Shown piece by piece: positions 1 through 9,826 of a stretch of 16,991 nucleotides of DNA. The stretch is from NCBI GenBank assembly GCA_029777935.1, contig JAKORH010000192.1:1-16991 (forward strand), written 5' to 3'. Below the pieces are notes generated by a model. That model ran no database searches. It was not told the DNA's origin and worked only from the letters and a program-made list of their open reading frames with translations. The DNA comes from Pseudomonadota bacterium (GTDB lineage: Bacteria > Pseudomonadota > Gammaproteobacteria > Burkholderiales > Burkholderiaceae). Positions within the stretch are counted from its first letter, which is position 1. Each line of letters opens with the position of its first letter. The translations under genes and the position numbers were made by a program.

Positions 1-1013
1 CGCTCCTTGCTGGTCACCATCTCGAGCGTCAGCTCGTCGTGGTTGCGCAGGAACACCGCCCACTGGCACGTGTCCGGGATCTCGGGCGTCTGCGCCATGA
101 TCTCGACGATCGGGTGCCGGTCTTCCTGCGCCAGCGCCATGTACATGCGCGGCATCAGCGGGAAGTGGTACGCCATGTGGCATTCGTCGCCGCCGCCGAA
201 GTATTCGGAGACGTCCTCCGGCCACTGGTTGGCCTCGGCGAGCAGCACGCGGTCGCGGTAGCGTTCGTCGAGCTCGGCGCGGATCTTCTTGATGATCGCG
301 TGCGTCTCGCGCAGGTTCTCGCAGTTGGTGCCGTCGCGCTCGATCAGGTACGGGATGGCGTCGAGGCGGAACCCGTCGACTCCCATGTCGAGCCAGAAGT
401 GCATCACCCGTATCAGCGCCTGCAGCACGTGCGGGTTGTCGAAGTTCAGGTCCGGCTGGTGCGAGAAGAATCGGTGCCAGTAGTGCTGCTGCGCCACCTC
501 GTCCCAGGTCCAGTTCGACTTCTCGCTGTCGGTGAATATCACGCGCGCGCCGGCGTACCGGTTCGGGTCGTCGCTCCATACATAGAAGTTGCGCTTGGCC
601 GAACCCTTCGGCGCCCGGCGCGCGGCCTGGAACCACGGGTGCTGGTCCGACGTGTGGTTGATCACCAGCTCGATGATGATGCGAAGCTCGCGCTTGTGCG
701 CCTCGCGCACGAAGCGGCGGAAGTCCTCGCGCGTGCCGTACCCGGAGTGCACGTTGCGGTAGTCGGCCACGTCGTAGCCGTCGTCGCGGAACGGCGACGG
801 GTAGAACGGCAGCAGCCAGATCGTGTTGACGCCGAGTTCCTGGATGTAGTCGAGCTTTTCCGCCAGCCCGCGGAAGTCGCCGCTGCCGTCGCCGTTGGAA
901 TCGAAGAACGCCTTGACGTGCAGCTCGTAGACAATCGCGTCCTTGAACCACAGCGGGTCGCTGGTGGTCGTGTCTGCCGCCACAGCAGGCGCGTCGCGCA
1001 GGTCGTTCTTCAT
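1..1013 (-). CDS. treS: Trehalose synthase / maltose alpha-D-glucosyltransferase (TreS), 5' part
   Basis: GH13 enzyme interconverting trehalose and maltose in the cytoplasm. Only the first 337 codons are present; the gene runs off the left edge. The N-terminal part reads [15 protein letters not shown], the usual TreS opening, followed by [14 protein letters not shown] and [11 protein letters not shown]. Catalytic residues visible are Asp218 in [10 protein letters not shown] (nucleophile), Glu260 in [11 protein letters not shown] (acid/base) and Asp326 in [12 protein letters not shown] (transition-state stabiliser). The start is the ATG at 1013-1011; a weak GAG-containing Shine-Dalgarno lies just upstream. 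It is the last visible gene of a glgB-glgE-treS run and is separated from glgE by a 107-bp gap holding an inverted repeat. In many proteobacteria TreS is fused to a maltokinase domain; whether that is so here lies outside the window. Family assignment is secure. Confidence 0.95.
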   Translation of the reverse strand, partial: MKNDLRDAPAVAADTTTSDPLWFKDAIVYELHVKAFFDSNGDGSGDFRGLAEKLDYIQELGVNTIWLLPFYPSPFRDDGYDVADYRNVHSGYGTREDFRRFVREAHKRELRIIIELVINHTSDQHPWFQAARRAPKGSAKRNFYVWSDDPNRYAGARVIFTDSEKSNWTWDEVAQQHYWHRFFSHQPDLNFDNPHVLQALIRVMHFWLDMGVDGFRLDAIPYLIERDGTNCENLRETHAIIKKIRAELDERYRDRVLLAEANQWPEDVSEYFGGGDECHMAYHFPLMPRMYMALAQEDRHPIVEIMAQTPEIPDTCQWAVFLRNHDELTLEMVTSKE

Positions 1014-1036
1014 CCGCTCACTCGATCAACCGGAGC

Positions 1037-1109
1037 GTGTCGTTCCCGCGCAAGCGGGAACCCAGCCTGCGTTGCCATGTCTGGATTCCCGCTTGCGCGG
1101 GAATGACAC
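1037..1109. repeat. Paired hairpin repeat between glgE and treS
   Basis: Two 29-nt arms, 1037-1065 and 1081-1109, are inverted copies of each other with two mismatches and a 15-nt spacer. Each arm is itself a hairpin with stem TTCCCGC/GCGGGAA and a GCAA loop (TTGC on the other strand), flanked by GTC on one side and CCAG on the other. The right arm contains ATTCCC-N8-GGGAAT, the pattern of the neisserial dRS3 element; similar dispersed repeats occur widely in high-GC proteobacteria. Related pairs occur at 3162-3239 and 5185-5255. Confidence 0.9.
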
Positions 1110-1120
1110 CTGAGCCTGCA

Positions 1121-3136
1121 TCACATGAAGTAATCGAAATCATGTTCCCGGTGCAGCCGTCTGCGCACGCGCAGCAGGTGCGCGGGGCAGCGTTGCGGGT
1201 CGAGTTGGACGAAGTTGCGCGCGCCGTGCCAGATGAAGCGTGCCTGCGTGATCAGGTCGTGCACCTGGAACGGCTCGTCCTTCGGCAGCCCCAGCGCGTC
1301 GAGGTCCAGCTCGACCCAGCCGCGCTGCGCGTAGTTGGGATCGAGACTGACCACGCACACGATGACGCTCGACAGATCGGGCGTGGCCTTCGCATACGCG
1401 ATCATCTGCTCGTTGTCGATCGGCAGGAAGCGCAGCGTGTCGTCGGATTGCAGCGCGGGATTCTCGCGCCGCGCGCGGTTGATCGTGCCGATGAAGTCGG
1501 CCAGCGAATCGGCGCGCGCGCGGTCCCAATGGCGCAGCTCGTACTTCTCCGAATCCAGGTACTCCTCGGATCCCGGCTCGCGTGCGGCGTTCTCGGCCAG
1601 TTCGAAGGCCGGACCATAGATGCCGTAGCTGGCCGCCAGAGTGGCCGCCAGCACCAGCCGCGCCATGAATGCGGGCCGGCCGCCGACCTGCAGCGTCTCG
1701 GTCAGGATGTCGGGCGTGTTCGGCCACACGTTCGGGCGAAAGTAATCGCGCCCCGGCCCGTGCGCCAGTTCGGTGAAATACGCGGTCAGCTCGCGCCGGG
1801 TGTTGCGCCACGCGAAGTAGGTGTAGCTCTGAGAGAAGCCGAGCTTCGCCAGCCGGTGCATCACCTTCGGCCGCGTGAACGCTTCCGCCAGGAACAGCGC
1901 GTCGGGATGCCTCGCCTTGATGCGGCCGATCGCCCACTCCCAGAACGCGAATGCCTTGGTGTGCGGGTTGTCGACGCGGAAAATCTTCACACCCCGCGCG
2001 ATCCAGAACTCGAACACGCTCTCGAGCTCGTGCCACAACGATGGCCACGCGTCGCACTCGAAGTCGAACGGGAAGATGTCCTGGTATTTCTTCGGCGGAT
2101 TCTCGGCATACTGCACCGATCCGTCGGGGCGCTTGCGAAACCATTCGGGATGCGCCGTCACGTAAGGGTGATCGGGTGCGCACTGAAATGCGATATCGAG
2201 CGCGATCTCGATGCCGTGGCCGGCGGCGGCCTGCACCAGATGCCGGAACTCGTCGAGCGTGCCCAACTGCGGATGGATCGCCTTGTGTCCGCCCTCCTCC
2301 GAGCCGATCGCCCACGGGCTGCCGACGTCGGCGGACGCGGCCGCGAGCGTGTTGTTCCTGCCCTTGCGGCGCACGCGCCCGATCGGATGGATCGGCGGCA
2401 GGTACAGCACGTCGAAGCCCATCTGCGCCATGTAGGGCAGCAGCCGCGCACAGTCGGCGAACGTGCCATGGCGACCAGCCTCGGACGCCGTCGAGCGCGG
2501 GAACATCTCGTACCACGCGGAGAAGCGCGCGCGCTCGCGGTCGACCACCAGCGGCAGCTCACACGCGTACGTGGTGGCGAAGCGCCGGTCCGGATAGTGC
2601 GCGGCGATCTGGCCGCGCGGCTCGTCCAGGCCCAGTGCCTTCAGTTCGTCGGCCGACGCAGCGCGCGCGAGCAACGCCTCGAGCGCGCGCGCCCATGCCG
2701 CCAGCGTCTCGCGGTCGGCGCCGGCGGCACGCTGCGCGGCGCCGTCGATCAGCCCGATGCCGACGCGCGCGGCCACGCGGATGTCGTCGGCGTCGACGCG
2801 CCTCGCCAGATCATGCCGCCACGACAGGAAGTGATCGACCCAGGCGCGCACCGTGTACGCGTAGCGGCCGATTTCGCTCACGGTGAACGATCCGCGCCAG
2901 CGATCGTTTCCGAGCGGCGCCATCGCGACCTCGCTCCACTCCGCCGCGCCCGCGCGCTTCCACAGCAGCGCGCACGCGACCACGTCGTGCCCGTCGGCGA
3001 AGCAGTCGGCTTCGACCGTCACGCGGTCGCCGACGATTCGCTTGACCGCGAAGCGGCCGCCGTCGATCGCGGGCAGCACATTCTCGATCACCGTGCGGCA
3101 GCGGCCGTCGTCGGTGTCGATCGGGGTGACGTTCAT
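1121..3136 (-). CDS. glgE: Alpha-1,4-glucan:maltose-1-phosphate maltosyltransferase (GlgE)
   Basis: GH13_3 enzyme that transfers maltosyl units from maltose 1-phosphate to the non-reducing end of alpha-1,4-glucans, the polymerising step of the trehalose-to-glucan pathway. The 671-residue product has the usual GlgE length. Residues about 12-105 form the N-terminal beta-sandwich domain, a helical insert follows, and the catalytic barrel begins near 203 with FSAWYEMFPRS. Family signatures are YLPPIHPIGRVRRKGRNN (245-262), IALDIAFQCAPDHPYV (311-326), Asp389 in KIFRVDNPHTK (nucleophile) and Glu418 in LFLAEAFTRP (acid/base). I chose the ATG at 3136-3134. The frame stays open upstream to 3211, but that extension is read entirely from a dispersed repeat. 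No clear Shine-Dalgarno precedes the start, which lies in a 20-bp tandem duplication. It sits between glgB and treS, as expected for a GlgE operon. Confidence 0.96.
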   Translation of the reverse strand: MNVTPIDTDDGRCRTVIENVLPAIDGGRFAVKRIVGDRVTVEADCFADGHDVVACALLWKRAGAAEWSEVAMAPLGNDRWRGSFTVSEIGRYAYTVRAWVDHFLSWRHDLARRVDADDIRVAARVGIGLIDGAAQRAAGADRETLAAWARALEALLARAASADELKALGLDEPRGQIAAHYPDRRFATTYACELPLVVDRERARFSAWYEMFPRSTASEAGRHGTFADCARLLPYMAQMGFDVLYLPPIHPIGRVRRKGRNNTLAAASADVGSPWAIGSEEGGHKAIHPQLGTLDEFRHLVQAAAGHGIEIALDIAFQCAPDHPYVTAHPEWFRKRPDGSVQYAENPPKKYQDIFPFDFECDAWPSLWHELESVFEFWIARGVKIFRVDNPHTKAFAFWEWAIGRIKARHPDALFLAEAFTRPKVMHRLAKLGFSQSYTYFAWRNTRRELTAYFTELAHGPGRDYFRPNVWPNTPDILTETLQVGGRPAFMARLVLAATLAASYGIYGPAFELAENAAREPGSEEYLDSEKYELRHWDRARADSLADFIGTINRARRENPALQSDDTLRFLPIDNEQMIAYAKATPDLSSVIVCVVSLDPNYAQRGWVELDLDALGLPKDEPFQVHDLITQARFIWHGARNFVQLDPQRCPAHLLRVRRRLHREHDFDYFM

Positions 3137-3166
3137 GCGCCGTGTCTGACGCTCATGCGACGTGTC
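3127..3166. repeat. 20-bp tandem duplication spanning the glgE start codon
   Basis: Positions 3127-3146 and 3147-3166 are adjacent 20-bp copies with two mismatches. On the minus strand both read GACACG-N-CGCATGA-R-CGTCA. The downstream copy carries the glgE ATG; the upstream copy carries a second ATG in another frame, because 20 is not a multiple of three. Confidence 0.85.
3133..3156 (-). other. Possible 7-codon leader ORF overlapping the glgE start
   Basis: The extra ATG in the upstream copy of the 20-bp duplication (3156-3154) opens a frame of seven codons (MSVRHGA). Its TGA overlaps the glgE ATG as ATGA. If translated, ribosomes ending here could restart at glgE, which has no clear Shine-Dalgarno of its own. 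No Shine-Dalgarno is seen for the leader either, so translation is inferred only from geometry and could be chance. Confidence 0.25.
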
Positions 3167-3239
3167 GTCCCCGCGAAAGCGGGGGCCCAGTGTCTTTCGC
3201 GAAGAAGTCACTGGATTCCCGCTTGCGCGGGAATGACGC
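3162..3239. repeat. Paired hairpin repeat between glgB and glgE
   Basis: Arms 3162-3190 and 3211-3239 are inverted relatives of each other around a 20-nt spacer. The right arm matches the right arm of the 1037-1109 element almost exactly. The left arm is a variant with stem CCCCGC/GCGGGG and a GAAA loop, so stem changes are compensated on both sides. The spacer contains the palindrome TTCGCGAA. The element fills most of the 132-bp gap between the two genes. Confidence 0.88.
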
Positions 3240-3268
3240 TGAGAGCGCGAGCAGTACTTCGCGCATCG

Positions 3269-5164
<1,896 letters not shown>

Positions 5165-5467
5165 GATCGAGGCGGTTATGTCTCGTCGCCCCGGCGCAGG
5201 CCGGGGCCCAATTGGCGACGCTGCAAATTGGGCCCCGGACCAAGTCCGGGGCGACAGCGGCATTCAGTCTAGCCGCCGATCGACACGAAGCCGACACGGT
5301 CGATCACGAAAGGGCGTCATGCGCAGGTGAGTGAAAGCCCTTAGTGCTGGCTTGCGTCGATGTATGCACACTGCCCGCGCAGGAACTTCGGATCCGGCGA
5401 CGGCTCACACCGGCATCGTCGTTCCATCGATCGAGCCGACCCTCGAGCGAACCGTGCAGGTGCCGAC
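5165..5467. promoter_or_regulatory. Divergent intergenic region between glgB and tal
   Basis: This 303-bp stretch separates two divergent genes and should hold promoters for both. The glgB-proximal part (5185-5255) is a paired hairpin repeat. The rest has no convincing -35/-10 pair that I can recognise. A 6-bp stem AAGGGC/GCCCTT with a 21-nt loop lies around 5310-5342 but is weak. No gene is evident; the open frame upstream of tal from 5360 shows no transaldolase sequence. Confidence 0.5.
5185..5255. repeat. Paired hairpin repeat upstream of glgB (second sequence family)
   Basis: Arms 5185-5213 and 5226-5255 are inverted copies around a 12-nt spacer. Each arm runs GTCG, then a hairpin (CCCCGGC/GCCGGGG on the left, CCCCGGAC/GTCCGGGG on the right), then CCCAATT. 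The layout (GTC, hairpin, CCCA) is the same as in the 1037 and 3162 elements, but stem and tail sequences differ. The proximal arm ends 20 nt upstream of the glgB ATG. Confidence 0.88.
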
Positions 5468-6571
5468 ATGACCACCCCACCGCTGCAGCAACTGAAGGCG
5501 CTCGGCCAGCGCATCTGGCTCGACGACATCCGACGCGACTGGCTCGACGACGGCACGCTGGCGTGGATGATCGACGACGACGGCGTGGCCGGCGTCACGT
5601 CCAACCCGTCGATCTTCGAGAAGGCGATCGCGCACGGCAGCACCTACGATGCCGCGATCGAGCGGCTGGCCCGCGGCGCCGACGCGCGCGCGATCTGCGA
5701 GGCACTGATGCTCGAGGATGTCGGCCGTGCGGCGGATCTGTTCCGCCCGCAGTTCGACACCAGCGGCGGCGCCGACGGCTTCGTGAGTCACGAGGTGTCG
5801 CCGCTGCTGGCGAACGACGCGGACGCCACCGTGGCCGAAGCGCGCAGGCTGTGGTCGAAGCTCGCGCGCCCGAACGTAATGATCAAGGTTCCAGGCACGT
5901 GCGCGGGGCTGGCGGCGATCCGCGAACTGATCGCCGCCGGTGTCAACGTCAACGTCACGCTGCTTTTCGGCGTCGACCGCTACCGCGAGGTGCTCGACGC
6001 CTTCACGACCGGGTTGGCGCAGCGCGCCGCTGCGGGCGCGCCGCTCGCGGGCATCGCTTCGGTGGCGAGCTTCTTCCTGAGCCGCATCGACACGCTGGTC
6101 GATCGCCGGCTCGATGCAATCGGCACGCCCGCGGCGGCCGCGCTGCGCGGTCAGGCGGCGATCGCCAGCGCGCGACTGGCGTACGCGCACTGGCGCGACG
6201 CGTGGCTGCCGAGCGCGCGCTGGCAGGCGCTCGCGCGCGCGGGCGCGCACCCGCAGCGGCTGCTGTGGGCGTCGACGTCGACCAAGGACAAGGTCTACAG
6301 TCCGATCAAGTACGTCGAAGCGCTGATCGGCCCCGACACCATCAACACGCTGCCGCTGGAAACGATCGCGGTGTACCACGTGCACGGCGCGCCGCAGGTC
6401 CGCATCGGCGAGGAGATCGACGCGGCGCGCGCGCTGCCGCACCGGCTGGCCGAACTCGGAATCGATCTGGCCTCGGTCGCCGACGAGCTCGAGCGCGACG
6501 GCGTGCGCAAGTTCGCCGACGCGTACGAGGCGCTGCTGCGGGCGATCGAGCAGAGGATGCGCGGCACGTAG
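5468..6571 (+). CDS. tal: Transaldolase
   Basis: Transfers a dihydroxyacetone unit between sedoheptulose 7-phosphate and glyceraldehyde 3-phosphate in the non-oxidative pentose phosphate pathway. The 367-residue length and sequence fit the longer transaldolase type found in cyanobacteria and actinobacteria rather than the roughly 316-residue E. coli type. Motifs seen are GVTSNPSIFEKAI (40-54), Lys140 in NVMIKVPGT (Schiff-base lysine), NVNVTLLFGVDRYREVL, ASVASFFLSRIDTLVD, and WASTSTKDKVYSPIKYVEALIGPDTINTLP near the C-terminus. The start is the ATG at 5468, preceded by AGGTG at 5458-5462 with a 5-nt spacer. It diverges from glgB and converges on the DsrC-like gene, with 22 bp between stop codons and no clear terminator. 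Sharing a regulatory region with the glucan genes may link it to carbon storage, but that is inference. Confidence 0.95.
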   Translation: MTTPPLQQLKALGQRIWLDDIRRDWLDDGTLAWMIDDDGVAGVTSNPSIFEKAIAHGSTYDAAIERLARGADARAICEALMLEDVGRAADLFRPQFDTSGGADGFVSHEVSPLLANDADATVAEARRLWSKLARPNVMIKVPGTCAGLAAIRELIAAGVNVNVTLLFGVDRYREVLDAFTTGLAQRAAAGAPLAGIASVASFFLSRIDTLVDRRLDAIGTPAAAALRGQAAIASARLAYAHWRDAWLPSARWQALARAGAHPQRLLWASTSTKDKVYSPIKYVEALIGPDTINTLPLETIAVYHVHGAPQVRIGEEIDAARALPHRLAELGIDLASVADELERDGVRKFADAYEALLRAIEQRMRGT

Positions 6572-6593
6572 CGCATGTGCCGGGCCGGCTGAT

Positions 6594-6965
6594 TCAATTC
6601 ATATAGGTCTTGGCTTCTTCGCCGGGATTGGGCAATCCGGCGATGCGCCAGAGACTCCTGCAACTGCTGAACAATTCGTGTGCCCTGGTCGGCTCGAGGC
6701 CCGCCGCCTTGCAGACCAACCGCATGACCGGCAGCGCACCGATCGAGAAGTAGCGCCGGCGCACGAAGTAGATAACTTCCCAATGCTTGGCAGTCAGATT
6801 CCTGATTCCGGCCTCGCGGGCAAGTCCTTCGGCGAGTTGTGGATTCCACTCGTCGGACTCGGAGAGGAATCCGTCTTCGTCGAACCACGCCGGTGAAATG
6901 TCGGCGAACCCGTCCCCCGGGGCAATCACGTTGAAAGCGGTCATGGGCATTCCAGGTTCTCGCAT
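6594..6965 (-). CDS. DsrC/TusE-family protein lacking the active-site cysteine
   Basis: A protein of up to 123 residues with the DsrC/TusE fold signature. It has FDEDGFLSESDEWNPQLAEGLAREAGI (about 28-54), LTAKHWEVIYFVRRRYFSIGALPVMRL (57-83) and a C-terminal arm RIAGLPNP (107-114). These align directly with E. coli TusE motifs such as SPEHWEVVRFVRDFY and KIAGLPKP. TusE and DsrC carry an essential near-terminal cysteine (GLPKPxxC); here that position is Glu117, followed by a short tail. The second DsrC cysteine is not at its usual place either: W106 occupies it, next to a 2-residue deletion. Cys85 and Cys102 lie elsewhere. Sulfur-relay chemistry is therefore unlikely, and the protein resembles the cysteine-less members of the family described as RspA, thought to be regulatory. 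Starts at 6965, 6950 and 6944 are all possible; none has a strong Shine-Dalgarno. No other tus or dsr gene is nearby. Confidence 0.82.
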   Translation of the reverse strand: MREPGMPMTAFNVIAPGDGFADISPAWFDEDGFLSESDEWNPQLAEGLAREAGIRNLTAKHWEVIYFVRRRYFSIGALPVMRLVCKAAGLEPTRAHELFSSCRSLWRIAGLPNPGEEAKTYMN

Positions 6966-7106
6966 GAAGCAGCAGTCAACTTACTCGTCACTTCCTTGAC
7001 GTGGAAATATCAAATCGCCATGCGATCAGGACCGCGGGCAATTCCCGATCGCTGAGACACGGATAATTGACGACAAGATCGATTCTGCGACTGCCTGCCT
7101 GAGACC

Positions 7107-9089
7107 ATGACGACAACGACTGCTCCAACCACGCTTCGCCCGCGGGCCCGTCTCGTACTGCTTGCCGCCGTGCTCGTCATCGCTGCCTGCAGTGGCGGAT
7201 CCACGAATCCGGCCTCGGGGCCGCCGGGCCTCAGCTTGGTCGCGGGACGGATCGATGCGCTCAATGGCACAGGTGTCGCCGCGCGTTTCACGGCGCCACA
7301 GGGCATCGCCACGGATGCGTCAGGGAATGTCTACGTGACGGAACCGTCACTGCACATCGTGCGCAAGATCGCTTCGAACGGCGCGGTCACCACGCTGGCC
7401 GGTGTCTTCGGCATGGCCGGATACAAGGATGGCCCGGCCGCCGCCGCACTGTTCAGCGGCCCCGATGCGATCGCGGCCGATGCCGACGGGAACGTCTTCG
7501 TCGCGGACGCGGGCAACCGAATCATTCGCAGGATCTCGGCGGCCGGAGTCGTTTCCACGCTCGCCGGCACGCCGGGCGTTCACGGCCTGGTGGACGGTCC
7601 GGGGACCTCGGCGCAATTCTGGTATCCGCAAGGAATGACGATCGATCGCAACGGGAACCTCTTCGTGGGCGACATCGACAATGCCAAGCAGTTGGCGGTC
7701 GTGCGGAGAATCGACCCGCGCGGCGTGGTCAGCACCCAGGTCCTGGGTCCGTTGGGAGGCACGCTGAGCCTCGCCGCGGGCTCGAACGGCAGTGTCTACG
7801 CAGGCGATGCAGGCCAGAGCGGTGTCGCGTTCCCTTCGGTGCGCATGCTGGCGCCTGATGGCACCGTCACGGTTCTTGCCACTTTCGAGGACATCACCTC
7901 GGAGGCAGGCATGCAGAGCCTGAACGGAATCGCCGTCGATGCATTCGGCAACGTCTACGTCAGCAATGGTCAGAAAGAGGTCCAACTGATGCCGAATCCC
8001 CGCGCACGGGCGATATTTACGGGCAATACGGTCGTCAGGATCTCCGCATCGGGAACCGTATCGACATTCGCGGGCACTTGGGGGCAAACCGGGGCTTCGG
8101 ATGGAGTCGGGCCGGCTGCCGCGTTCAACCAGCCGCAAGGCCTGGCGTTCGATGCACAAGGCAACCTCTTCGTCGCGGACAGCGGCAACAATGCGGTGCG
8201 CAAGGTGACAGCCGCGGGCGATGTGACCACGATCGCGGGTCATGCATCCGTGCTGGTCGACGGAACAGGCGCCCAGGCCGGATTCGTGAACATCACCGGG
8301 CTGGCCACCGACCAGCGCGGCAATGTGGCAATTGTCGAGCCGCTCACTGTTCGCAGGATAAGCGCTGCCGGCGCGGTGACCACGCTCTGGACCGAACCGC
8401 CGCTGTCCACGTCGCTCCTGCAAGGCGCTGCCTTCGATGGCGCCGGAAACATCTACGCGGCCCACGCCGACAGGACCACATACACCGCATCGGTCATCAG
8501 GGTTTCACCGTCCGGCGCCCGCAGCACCTTCAACACGCCCGGTGCCTACGTCTACGACCTGGCCACCAGCGCGCCGGGCGACATCTACGCGATCGGCTTC
8601 GGCAGCAGCACTGTCACAACCGAAATCGACCGGGTCGCTGCGGACGGGGTCGTGCAGTCGACCACCGTTAGCTCCGTACGCTTCCTGGGCCCAATGGCCA
8701 TCGACGGCTCGGGGAAGATCTACGCGCTTGTTGCGGACACGGTGGTGCAGATTGCAGGCGACGGTTCGGCAACGCTACTGGCCGGAGTTTCAGGCACCGC
8801 GGGATACGCCGATGGGCCGGCAGCGACGGCGCTGTTCAGGTCTCCGCAGGGGATCGCAGTGGACATGAACAACAACGTCTACGTTGCGGACACCGGCAAC
8901 AACGTGATTCGCAAGATCTCCGCGGCGGGAACGGTGAGTACAGTCGCGGGAACCTTCGGCAGCTTCGATACCGTGATGGGCGCATTGCCGGGCGGCCTCT
9001 ACCGGCCAACACTCCTGGCGTTCGACGGTGACGGCAGCCTGCTGGTCGTCGTGAACGCAACGGCGGTCGTGAGGGTGCGGTTACCGTAG
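7107..9089 (+). CDS. NHL-repeat beta-propeller lipoprotein
   Basis: A 660-residue exported protein. The N-terminus has a basic stretch (RPRAR), a hydrophobic segment (LVLLAAVLVIA) and a lipobox IAAC ending at Cys28, so it is probably lipid-anchored after signal peptidase II cleavage. The rest is about twelve NHL-type repeats of roughly 50 residues, each with a core like DAxGNVYVADxGNxxIRKISAAGxVSTLAG. The best copies are near the start of the mature protein and near the C-terminus (DMNNNVYVADTGNNVIRKISAAG). Twelve blades would suit two six-bladed propellers. Such domains usually bind proteins or ligands rather than catalyse, and no enzymatic domain is attached. A GAGA at about -6 supports the ATG at 7107. 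The gene diverges from the DsrC-like gene across 141 bp. Codon use looks less GC-extreme than in glgB or mnmC. The specific function is unknown. Confidence 0.88.
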   Translation: MTTTTAPTTLRPRARLVLLAAVLVIAACSGGSTNPASGPPGLSLVAGRIDALNGTGVAARFTAPQGIATDASGNVYVTEPSLHIVRKIASNGAVTTLAGVFGMAGYKDGPAAAALFSGPDAIAADADGNVFVADAGNRIIRRISAAGVVSTLAGTPGVHGLVDGPGTSAQFWYPQGMTIDRNGNLFVGDIDNAKQLAVVRRIDPRGVVSTQVLGPLGGTLSLAAGSNGSVYAGDAGQSGVAFPSVRMLAPDGTVTVLATFEDITSEAGMQSLNGIAVDAFGNVYVSNGQKEVQLMPNPRARAIFTGNTVVRISASGTVSTFAGTWGQTGASDGVGPAAAFNQPQGLAFDAQGNLFVADSGNNAVRKVTAAGDVTTIAGHASVLVDGTGAQAGFVNITGLATDQRGNVAIVEPLTVRRISAAGAVTTLWTEPPLSTSLLQGAAFDGAGNIYAAHADRTTYTASVIRVSPSGARSTFNTPGAYVYDLATSAPGDIYAIGFGSSTVTTEIDRVAADGVVQSTTVSSVRFLGPMAIDGSGKIYALVADTVVQIAGDGSATLLAGVSGTAGYADGPAATALFRSPQGIAVDMNNNVYVADTGNNVIRKISAAGTVSTVAGTFGSFDTVMGALPGGLYRPTLLAFDGDGSLLVVVNATAVVRVRLP

Positions 9090-9425
9090 GCATCGTCGGC
9101 ATGAACTGCGACGAAGAAGTCGTCAGAGTTCGAACCCGGTGTGAGCGGCTTGAGCCTTCTTGGACCCGCCTCGCTGAGGCCAGGGCCTGGACGAGGCATG
9201 CGGCCATCGGTCGCGTGCGTTGAGCGTCGGTGCGCGATGCCCGACGTGGCTGCTTTCGTCAACGGATCCATCAGTCGAACATCCGCACTATCCCGAACGC
9301 CGGAATCCGCGGTAGAGCACGATCGAATCGCGGCCACACAATGGACGCGGCTCCGCTGACTTGCCGGGAGCGAGATCAAGCCTTGGCCATTCGTCCACTC
9401 TTTCCCTTCTCCCAATGAGGTGACT
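9090..9425. other. 336-bp intergenic stretch, no gene recognised
   Basis: Between the NHL lipoprotein and the DUF3303-like gene. Short open frames exist on both strands (for example minus-strand 8999-9469, which overlaps both neighbours) but none resembles a protein I know. Small stem-loops are visible: GACGA/TCGTC at 9110-9124 just after the NHL stop, GCCTC/GAGGC at 9168-9180, and CGTCGG/CCGACG at 9225-9246. None has a T-tract. The stretch may hold a terminator, a promoter for the next gene, or gene remnants. Confidence 0.5.
9417..9420 (+). promoter_or_regulatory. Shine-Dalgarno deciding the start of the DUF3303-like gene
   Basis: GAGG lies 5 nt before the ATG at 9426. The in-frame GTG at 9420 overlaps this site and so is unlikely to be the start. 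Confidence 0.65.
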
Positions 9426-9731
9426 ATGCGCTTCCTGGTGCACGTTTCATTGCCGGTCGAGAAGTTCAACCAGGCGGTCCGGGACGGAACCGTCGGTGAG
9501 AAGATGGGCCGAATCCTCGATGAGACGAAGCCCGAAGCGGCCTACTTCTGCGCCAAGGACGGCAAGCGCGGAGGATTCCTGGTCGTCGACCTGAAGGATC
9601 CGTCGGAAATGCCGCGATACGCCGAGCCCTGGTTCCTGCAGTTCGATGCCGCGGTGGAGTTCCTTCCGGCCATGACGCCCCAGGATCTGCAACGCTCGGG
9701 GCTGGGCGAAATCGGCAAACGCTGGAAGTAA
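9426..9731 (+). CDS. Small DUF3303-like protein (ferredoxin-like alpha/beta fold)
   Basis: A 101-residue protein without signal peptide or membrane segment. It opens with a beta strand MRFLVHVSLP and has a glycine-containing strand GGFLVVDLKDPSEMPRYAEPWF (49-70) and an acidic hydrophobic strand AVEFLPAMTPQDL (76-88). This order resembles DUF3303 and related dimeric alpha/beta-barrel proteins (strand, GFxLVE, DDPxxL, aromatic, FEVTPVL). The similarity is by eye and the family has no agreed function. A conserved-looking Cys42 lies in AYFCAKDGKRGG. It stands alone, downstream of a gene-free stretch and 135 bp before the DUF2868 gene. Confidence 0.72.
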   Translation: MRFLVHVSLPVEKFNQAVRDGTVGEKMGRILDETKPEAAYFCAKDGKRGGFLVVDLKDPSEMPRYAEPWFLQFDAAVEFLPAMTPQDLQRSGLGEIGKRWK

Positions 9732-9826
9732 CGGCGGCGAACAGCCAGAACACGGTCGCCATTTCGGCCTGACACGCGACCGTCTCTTGATCCGCGGCGA
9801 TAGCTGATTCTTCGCGCCGCAAGTTC

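Noticed and set aside
3137..3211. A longer N-terminus for GlgE starting at 3211
   Set aside because: The added residues (PRFRGDD and similar) are a translation of the dispersed hairpin repeat, and GlgE homology begins after the ATG at 3136.
1037..3239. Repeat arms considered as a CRISPR array
   Set aside because: The arms are inverted pairs in separate intergenic gaps, not direct repeats with regular spacers, and no cas gene is present.
5309..5342. AAGGGC/GCCCTT stem between glgB and tal as a terminator or operator
   Set aside because: The stem has only six pairs with a 21-nt loop and no T-tract, and there is no second copy of the motif.
6996..7024. TTGACG at 6996-7001 as a -35 box for the NHL gene
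   Set aside because: No acceptable -10 hexamer lies 16-18 nt downstream, so I cannot support a promoter there.
9120..9150. A GTTCGAACCC stretch resembling a tRNA T-loop
   Set aside because: No acceptor stem, anticodon arm or matching T-stem could be built around it.
8999..9469. A 156-codon minus-strand frame across the gap after the NHL gene
   Set aside because: It overlaps the ends of two better supported genes, has no Shine-Dalgarno and no recognisable domain. A decayed gene is possible but not shown.
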